This document shows positions 58,940 through 64,000 of a DNA stretch of 64,000 nt, piece after piece (positions within the stretch are counted from its first letter, which is position 1; the number at the start of each line of letters is the position of its first letter). Origin of the DNA: Streptomyces deccanensis. GTDB lineage: Bacteria > Actinomycetota > Actinomycetes > Streptomycetales > Streptomycetaceae. Made by a program: the position numbers and the translations under genes. The notes beneath the pieces were generated by a model, which did not search any database, was not told the DNA's origin, and saw only the letters and a list, made by a program, of their open reading frames with translations. The stretch spans positions 2,976,001-3,040,000 of the forward strand of contig NZ_CP092431.1 in NCBI RefSeq assembly GCF_022385335.1, given 5' to 3'.

Positions 58940-60328
58940 TCAGTGGCCCAGGGCTCGCCAGAAGCCCGTGGCGAGGCGGGAGGGACGGCCTGAACGCTGT
59001 TCCGTTCGGTCGGCCACGGTGAAGGCCAGAGTTCCGGCGTTCACCCCCAGCCAGCGCAAGGGTTCCGGTTCCCACTTCGGTGAACGATGGCCGACCCAGG
59101 GAAGCGACCGGATGTCACTGTCCTGGTCGAGGATCTCGGCGGCCAGCGTGCGCCCGGCGAGATTCGCCGTGGCGACTCCGTCCCCGACGTACCCTCCCGC
59201 CTGGGCGAGCCCGGTCCTGCGGTCGTACGTCACGGAGGGGACCCAGTCCCGGGGGATGCCCAGGTTGCCTCCCCAGGCATGGGTGAACCGCACCCCACGG
59301 ATGACCGGGAACAGTTCCACCAGGATGCGACGGAGCGCGGCATGGACGGCGGGATCACTGTCGAAGGCGGGTTCCACCCGGGAGGCGAAGTGGTACGGAG
59401 CGCCGCGTCCACCGAAGGCGAGGCGGCCGTCGGCCGTGCGCTGCCCGTAGATGCGCAGGTGGCGTTTGTCGCTGAAGGTGGCGCGATCGTGCAGTCCGAT
59501 CTCTTCCCAGGAGGCGTCCGGCAGGGACTCCGTCGCCACCATCAAGGAGTACATCGGCACCACGTCACGCTTCGCGCCGGGGAACTGCGCGGTGTACCCC
59601 TCCGTGGCCCGGACGACGACATCGGCCGTGACCTGGCCACGGTTGGTGTCGAGCCTGCCGGGCCCGATCCCGAGCACACGGGTGTCCTCGTAGATCCGCA
59701 CCCCGGCGGCTCGGGCGACGTCGGCCAGGCCGCGGGCCAGCTTGGCGGGCTGCAGTGCCGCGCAGTGCGGTGTGAACGTCGCACCCAGGGCGTCGGCCAT
59801 GCGTACGCGGCCCGTCAGCTCATCGCCTTCCACGAGCCGCATGTGGTCACCGCCGAAGCCCCAGTCCTGCCAGCCGGCTACTTCCTTCTGCGCCCGCGTC
59901 CACTGGGCCGGGTTCCTCGCCACGGACAGATACCCGCCGGCCTCGAAGTCGCAGTCGATGTCTTCGGCGACGACGACGTCCTGGATCTCCCGCACCGTGT
60001 CGTTCATGGCCCGCTGCATCCGGACGGCCGAGTCACGGGAACTGACATCGGCGACCTTCCGCGGGCTGGCGGGGAAGATGGCGGAGCACCATCCGCCGTT
60101 GCGGCCCGATGCCCCGAACCCGACGAAGTGGCTCTCCAGCACCGCGATACGGAGCGAGGGGTCGGCCCGGGCCAGGTAGTAGGCCGTCCAGAGCCCGGTG
60201 TATCCGCCGCCCACGATCGCCACGTCGACCTGGTGGTCACGGTCGAGGACCTCTTTGGGCCCCCAGTCACCACCCGCTTCTTCGTGCCAGAAGGTCAGAC
60301 CCGAGTCGGACAGACTGTCGTCATTCAT
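58940..60328 (-). CDS. FAD-dependent oxidoreductase, DadA/PuuB type
   Basis: A 462-residue DAO-fold enzyme. The FAD loop V-D-V-A-I-V-G-G-G-Y-T-G-L-W-T-A is near residues 32-47, and H-F-V-G-F-G-A-S-G-R-N-G-G-W near 67-80 is the gamma-glutamylputrescine oxidase-like signature. The C-terminus has A-G-G-Y-V-G-D-G-V-A-T-A-N near 390. It could oxidise an N-substituted or gamma-glutamylated amine to an aldehyde. It follows the aldehyde dehydrogenase by 27 bases on the same strand, forming a minus-strand operon. Confidence 0.88.
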   Translation of the reverse strand: MNDDSLSDSGLTFWHEEAGGDWGPKEVLDRDHQVDVAIVGGGYTGLWTAYYLARADPSLRIAVLESHFVGFGASGRNGGWCSAIFPASPRKVADVSSRDSAVRMQRAMNDTVREIQDVVVAEDIDCDFEAGGYLSVARNPAQWTRAQKEVAGWQDWGFGGDHMRLVEGDELTGRVRMADALGATFTPHCAALQPAKLARGLADVARAAGVRIYEDTRVLGIGPGRLDTNRGQVTADVVVRATEGYTAQFPGAKRDVVPMYSLMVATESLPDASWEEIGLHDRATFSDKRHLRIYGQRTADGRLAFGGRGAPYHFASRVEPAFDSDPAVHAALRRILVELFPVIRGVRFTHAWGGNLGIPRDWVPSVTYDRRTGLAQAGGYVGDGVATANLAGRTLAAEILDQDSDIRSLPWVGHRSPKWEPEPLRWLGVNAGTLAFTVADRTEQRSGRPSRLATGFWRALGH

Positions 60329-60355
60329 GAAACGTCCTTCTCCGCACTCGTCCGG

Positions 60356-61894
60356 TCAGGACTGTCCAACGCCACCAGGCCGCTTCCAGGCCTCGTCGTC
60401 GGAATAGGGGAACCACCAGAAGTCCTGCTCGGTGGCGGCAGGGTCGATCATGACGAGCTTCGTGTGACGGAACGAGTCCAGTCCCTCGGCCCCCAGCTGA
60501 CGGCCGACACCCGAGAGCTTGCGGCCGCCGAAAGGACCGGCGTCGTTGTCCAGGAGCGGCGCGTTGACCCACACCATGCCGGTCACGATCTCGCTCGTCG
60601 CCCGGTGGACCTCCTGCAGATCGGTCGTATAGATGTTCGCCCCGAGTCCGACCGCGGAAGCGTTCGTCAGCTCCAGCGCCTCCTCGAAGCTGCTGACCCG
60701 GCACAGCGGCGCGAGGGGACCGAAGATCTCGGCCTGCATGACATCCATGTCGGGCATGACGCCCACGAGCACGGTCGGCTCGACGAAGAAGCCGTCCCTG
60801 TTCTCGGCCGGGAGATGCTGTGGCCGGCCTCCGCCGTGGGCGACCTTGGCCCCCTGCTCCACAGCCCGCGCGAGGATCCGCTCGTAGCGGTCCCGCTCCC
60901 CGGCGTGCTCCATGGGGCCGACATCCACCTTGCCGAGACCACTGCCGATCCGCAGCTGTGCCGCCTCCTCCACCAGGAGTTCCGCGAACTCCTCGTACAC
61001 ATCCGTGTGCACGAAGAACCGCTCGGCCGACGTACACACCTGGCCGCAGTTCATGAAGGCCGCGAACGCGGCGGCGCGCGCCGCGGTACGCAACGGCGCG
61101 GACGGCATCACGATGAACGCGTCGTTCCCGGAGGCCTCGATCAGGAACGGCTTGAACTGCTCCGCACAGGCCTTCGCGATGGCCTGGCCGGTCGGCACGC
61201 TGCCGGTGAAACCCACCATGTGGGTCTGCGGGTGCCGCACGAGCTGGTCGCCGACCTCTCCGCCCCCGGTCACGCACTGCACCAGTCCCGCAGGGAGACC
61301 ATCGAAGGCCTCCATGAACTTCAGCGTGGAAAGGGAGGCGAACTCGGACGGCTTGACGATCACGGCATTGCCCGCGGCCAGCGCGGCAGCCGCCTCCCAC
61401 ATCAGCAAAAGGATGGGGAAGTTGGCGGGAAGGATCACCACCACGACGCCCATCGGTTCCTTCACCGTGTAATGGACCTGCCCGGCAACGCTCGGACCCA
61501 GCACCGAGCCGACCGAATGACGGCCCAGCTCCGCGTAGTAGTCGGTCGCGGAGACCGACCAGACGAGCTCGTCGCGGCTCTCCTTGTAAGGCTTGCCCGT
61601 CTCCCGGGTGATCAGCTCCGCGACCTCGGGCGCATACCGGCCGATCTCCCTGGCCACCTCGTGCAACTTCTCCGAGCGGTGCAGGGCACTCTCGGCCCAC
61701 CACCTCTTCTGAGCCGCGTTGGCGGCAGCAACGACCTGGTCCACTTCCTCGGGCGTCACAGCGGTGATCTCGCCAATGACCTTCGCCGTAGCCGGGTCGA
61801 CGACCTTTCTGCCCTGGCTGCCGGAACTCGGCCGATACCCGCCTTCGCCGTAGAAAACGCCGCTCAGTCGACTGAGCTCCTGTGCTGCATCCAT
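60356..61894 (-). CDS. NAD(P)-dependent aldehyde dehydrogenase (succinic-semialdehyde-type)
   Basis: A 512-residue ALDH. The N-binding segment I-L-P-A-N-F-P is near 155, and the cofactor-binding K-P-S-E is near 181. The catalytic Glu sits in L-I-E-A-S-G-N-D, where canonical ALDHs have E-L-G-G-K, and the catalytic Cys is in N-C-G-Q-V-C. The last ~25 residues contain an unusual aromatic tail (F-W-W-F-P-Y). ATG 61894 has GGAG upstream. It would oxidise the aldehyde made by the amine oxidase. The E-A-S-G-N-D variant is shared with some broad-specificity ALDHs. Confidence 0.9.
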   Translation of the reverse strand: MDAAQELSRLSGVFYGEGGYRPSSGSQGRKVVDPATAKVIGEITAVTPEEVDQVVAAANAAQKRWWAESALHRSEKLHEVAREIGRYAPEVAELITRETGKPYKESRDELVWSVSATDYYAELGRHSVGSVLGPSVAGQVHYTVKEPMGVVVVILPANFPILLLMWEAAAALAAGNAVIVKPSEFASLSTLKFMEAFDGLPAGLVQCVTGGGEVGDQLVRHPQTHMVGFTGSVPTGQAIAKACAEQFKPFLIEASGNDAFIVMPSAPLRTAARAAAFAAFMNCGQVCTSAERFFVHTDVYEEFAELLVEEAAQLRIGSGLGKVDVGPMEHAGERDRYERILARAVEQGAKVAHGGGRPQHLPAENRDGFFVEPTVLVGVMPDMDVMQAEIFGPLAPLCRVSSFEEALELTNASAVGLGANIYTTDLQEVHRATSEIVTGMVWVNAPLLDNDAGPFGGRKLSGVGRQLGAEGLDSFRHTKLVMIDPAATEQDFWWFPYSDDEAWKRPGGVGQS

Positions 61895-62191
61895 GATCGT
61901 CACTCCGCAGGGTCGATTGACGGAGGTCACAGAATCTGCCGCAGCTCCAGGCAGCTCAATGCGCCGGGGAGCCAAACGGGCCCGGGTTCTTCGTACGGTG
62001 GCACAAGCGAATGCCTCCTTCCTACCGCAGCTGTCGCCGCCAAGTGGCCTTGCGGCGGCGGGAGGATTGCCGGAGCGGCGTGGGGGGGGCGAGCGTGAGG
62101 TGATCAACGTGTCGCTGCGTCCACGTCTGCCGGTGAGGTCACGGCCCGGACCGCTGAGGTGGCCCGGCTGGCGTTCCCGAAGGGCTGTTTA

Positions 62192-63359
62192 CTGATCTCG
62201 GCTCGTTAGGGTGATGTTTGCTGAACTTGCCGATGTGGGTGCGGTGTTGTCGGTAGTCCATGGCGTGTGAGATACGCGGATGGGGGCGGGCTGACGCCTG
62301 CAGCACGGGGGCGTCGGGAAGCGGTGCGGATACAGGCGGCAGAGCTGTTCGCGCAGCAGGTCAAACCGCCCGAGGTGGCCCGGCAGCTGCGTGTGAGTCT
62401 GAAGTCGGCTTACCAGTGGCAGCAGTTGTGGCGGCAAGGCGGTGCCGAGGAGCTGCTTTCGCGAGGGCCGAGCGGGGGCCGGTGTCGCCTGTCGCCACGC
62501 TGTCTGGAAAAGCTCGCCAGGTATCTCGAGCAGGGTCCGGCCGCGCACGGCTGGACGGAGGACCAGGTGTGGACCGCGGCGAGGGTGGCCACGCTGATCG
62601 GCAGGAAGTTTCACGTCTCCTACAGCGTCTCGGGCGCGACGAGGCTGATGCACCGGCTCGGCTTCAGCCCGCAGGTCCCTGCGCGGCGGGTCGCCGAGCG
62701 GGACGAGCAGGCCGTCACCGCGTGGAAGGAGGCGACCTGGGCGGAGGTAAAAGAGTCCGGGCGGCCTGTGGGGGCTACATCTGCTTCGAGGACGAGGCAG
62801 GCTTCACCCGCCGACCGCCCAGGGGGCGCACCTGGGGCCGGCGCGGCCACACCCCGCAGGTGACGGTGAGCGGACGACGCTCGGGCCGACTGTCCGTGGC
62901 CGGGATGATTGCCATGCGGCCCGGCTCCCGGACCCGGCTGTGCCACCGCCTGCGCACCCACCGAGCGGGCAAAGGCAAACGTCGCAGCATGGGCGAGCGG
63001 GACTTCATCGCGCTGATCGACGGCGTCCACCAGCTCGTCAAGGCGCCCCTCGTGCTGGTGTGGGACCGCCTGAACACCCACGTCTCCCGCGCCATGGGCG
63101 AGCTGATCGCCGAGCGTGAGTGGCTGACGGTATTCCTGCTGCCCGCTTACTCACCCGACCTCAACCCGGTCGAGTGGGTATGGGCGCACGTCAAGCACAG
63201 CCTGGCCAACCTCGCAGTCGTTGCCCTCGACCGGCTCGAAGCACTCGTACGCAACCGGCTCAAGCGCCTTCAGTACCGGTCCGGCATCCTCGACGGCTTC
63301 ATAGCGGGCACCGGCCTGGCCCTCGACGAACCAGCGTCACCCTGACGAGCCGAAGTCAG
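62192..63359. mobile_element. IS630-family insertion sequence, 1168 bp
   Basis: Bounded by 23-base inverted repeats matching at 20 positions (left CTGATCTCGGCTCGTTAGGG..., right end at 63337-63359) and flanked by the TA duplication characteristic of IS630 (62190-62191 and 63360-63361). It contains one transposase read through a -1 frameshift. It lies ~300 bases upstream of the aldehyde dehydrogenase gene. Confidence 0.9.
62267..63345 (+). CDS. IS630-family transposase via -1 frameshift
   Basis: Two frames. The first from GTG 62267 gives the helix-turn-helix part (V-A-R-Q-L-R-V-S-L-K-S-A-Y-Q-W) and R-L-M-H-R-L-G-F-S-P to about 62750. A GTAAAAGAG stretch there is a plausible slippage site for a -1 shift into I-C-F-E-D-E-A-G-F, L-V-W-D-R-L-N-T-H and L-P-A-Y-S-P-D-L-N-P-V-E, which hold the DDE triad. 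Frameshifted expression is normal for IS630 relatives, so the element may be active. Confidence 0.85.
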
Positions 63360-63364
63360 TATGC

Positions 63365-63547
63365 ATGCGGATCCGGGAGGCGCTGGGGCCGCTGTTTGCC
63401 GACCAGGACTTCGTGGTTCTGTTGCCGCGGCGTGGTCAACCTGCATGGCCACCACATCAGTTGGCGCTCGTGTCGGTGCTGCAGACGGCCGCGCCCCCCC
63501 TTCTCGCCTTCACCACCGCCCAGCGATGGGCCGACGCAGGCCCTTGA
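63365..63547 (+). pseudogene. N-terminal fragment of an IS1182-family transposase
   Basis: The reading frame begins M-R-I-R-E-A-L-G-P-L-F-A-D-Q-D-F and continues R-R-G-Q-P-A-W-P-P-H-Q-L-A-L-V-S-V-L-Q, the typical start of IS1182 transposases. Homology ends near 63480 and a stop follows. The rest of the gene is absent from the window. It sits 5 bases past the IS630 element, so IS630 may have landed beside an existing fragment. Confidence 0.75.
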
Positions 63548-63663
63548 TCAAGCAACAACCCAAGCAGCATCAGGTCCCCCCTGACGAGGGGCACTCGGAC
63601 CTCGCTGACAAACACCGGCCCGCACGGCCCCGACGTGTCCGCGCCGCTGGCGTCAGGTGCGGT

Positions 63664-63954
63664 CTACGCCGAGTCCGCCTCGTCAGCGGTGGTGGGTACG
63701 TCGGCATCGGTGGCACACCTCGCGGCCGGGCCCTCAGCGCTGGCCCCGGTCTCCACCGCCGGGGCCAGGAAGACGGCGCACACGACGCAGGACTCCCCCG
63801 CGGCCGAAAGCGCGAGAGGAAAACCGAGCGAGACACCCAGTCCCCACAGCAGTACGGCGGTTCCGGCCAGTTCGACTACAACCGACCGCCGGACGCGAGC
63901 CGGAACCTGACGTTCGGCTTCGGTACCCACGCGGGTGCCGGACAGTGCTGGCAC
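63664..63954 (-). CDS. Small hypothetical membrane protein
   Basis: A 96-residue protein with one or two hydrophobic helices (V-V-E-L-A-G-T-A-V-L-L-W-G-L-G-V-S-L-G-F and C-V-V-C-A-V-F-L-A-P) after a basic head (R-Q-V-P-A-R-V-R-R-S). The start is a GTG; other GTGs exist downstream. A C-V-V-C pair suggests possible metal or disulfide chemistry. No family recognised, and the last ~45 bases of the window beyond it hold no visible start. Confidence 0.55.
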   Translation of the reverse strand: MPALSGTRVGTEAERQVPARVRRSVVVELAGTAVLLWGLGVSLGFPLALSAAGESCVVCAVFLAPAVETGASAEGPAARCATDADVPTTADEADSA

Positions 63955-64000
63955 GGGCCGGGACCAGCGCGATCCTCGGCCTCTTCGCCGAGCGGTACTC

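Noticed and set aside
59087..62098. A 1003-codon open frame on the plus strand
   Set aside because: It runs antisense through the FAD oxidoreductase and aldehyde dehydrogenase genes, is rich in Gly/His/Arg typical of GC-rich shadow frames, and has no domain.
1..64000. CRISPR arrays, rRNA, tRNA or a biosynthetic megasynthase
   Set aside because: No regularly spaced identical repeats, cloverleaf-like intergenic segments, rRNA stretches, or PKS/NRPS domains were recognised by eye.

Overview
The window is a piece of an actinobacterial chromosome, almost certainly Streptomyces. GC is very high, codon third positions are strongly GC-biased, GTG and TTG starts are frequent, and the gene families (DUF6243, PucR, bifunctional primase/polymerase-like protein, MdMPI, LLM/F420 enzymes, MMPL) are typical of that genus. 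No rRNA, tRNA or CRISPR array was seen.

Region 1 (1-30,700) looks like ordinary, mostly core or housekeeping chromosome. It opens with the end of an iron-uptake operon (efeO tail, efeB, efeU, then a lipoprotein). Next come a TetR repressor with two clear operators facing a DUF6243 gene, a VOC/GNAT pair, Rsm22, an APH(6)-like kinase, a serine hydrolase overlapping a Bcr/CflA exporter, oxidoreductases, a PhoD phosphatase, DoxX, MazG, an MMPL transporter followed by a NarL-type two-component pair, and two secreted GH43 glycosidases that probably form an operon. An LLM enzyme, a secreted beta-propeller protein and an MdMPI protein close the region.

Region 2 (about 30,900-47,200) is an accessory island of small, broken and conflict-related genes. 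It holds the C-terminal stub of a probable polymorphic toxin coupled by ATGA to two SMI1/KNR4 immunity-like genes. It also holds a two-gene membrane module (RipA-like protein plus membrane-anchored TIR-like protein), a scrambled pair of IS256 remnants, a frameshifted secreted NucA/NucB nuclease, and a TerD gene divergent from a tightly coupled five-gene operon. That operon encodes a coiled-coil-tailed membrane protein, a single-pass membrane protein with an intramembrane Asp, a TerY-like VWA protein, a PP2C phosphatase and a protein kinase. The island ends in two different insertion sequences that abut on one shared TAA target duplication.

Region 3 (47,400-62,000) reads as a catabolic locus for N-methylated amines or amino acids. 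folD-etfB-etfA diverges from a covalent-FAD demethylase of the dimethylglycine dehydrogenase/MABO type and purU. These are followed by a flavin monoamine oxidase, an APC permease, a cupin, a PucR regulator, a PuuB-like FAD oxidoreductase and an aldehyde dehydrogenase. The inferred logic is import of the amine, removal of the methyl group onto tetrahydrofolate with electrons going to ETF, folate recycling by FolD and PurU, then deamination and oxidation of the aldehyde. The gene set resembles the gamma-N-methylaminobutyrate branch of Arthrobacter nicotine plasmid pAO1. An IS630 element, an IS1182 fragment and a small membrane protein end the window.
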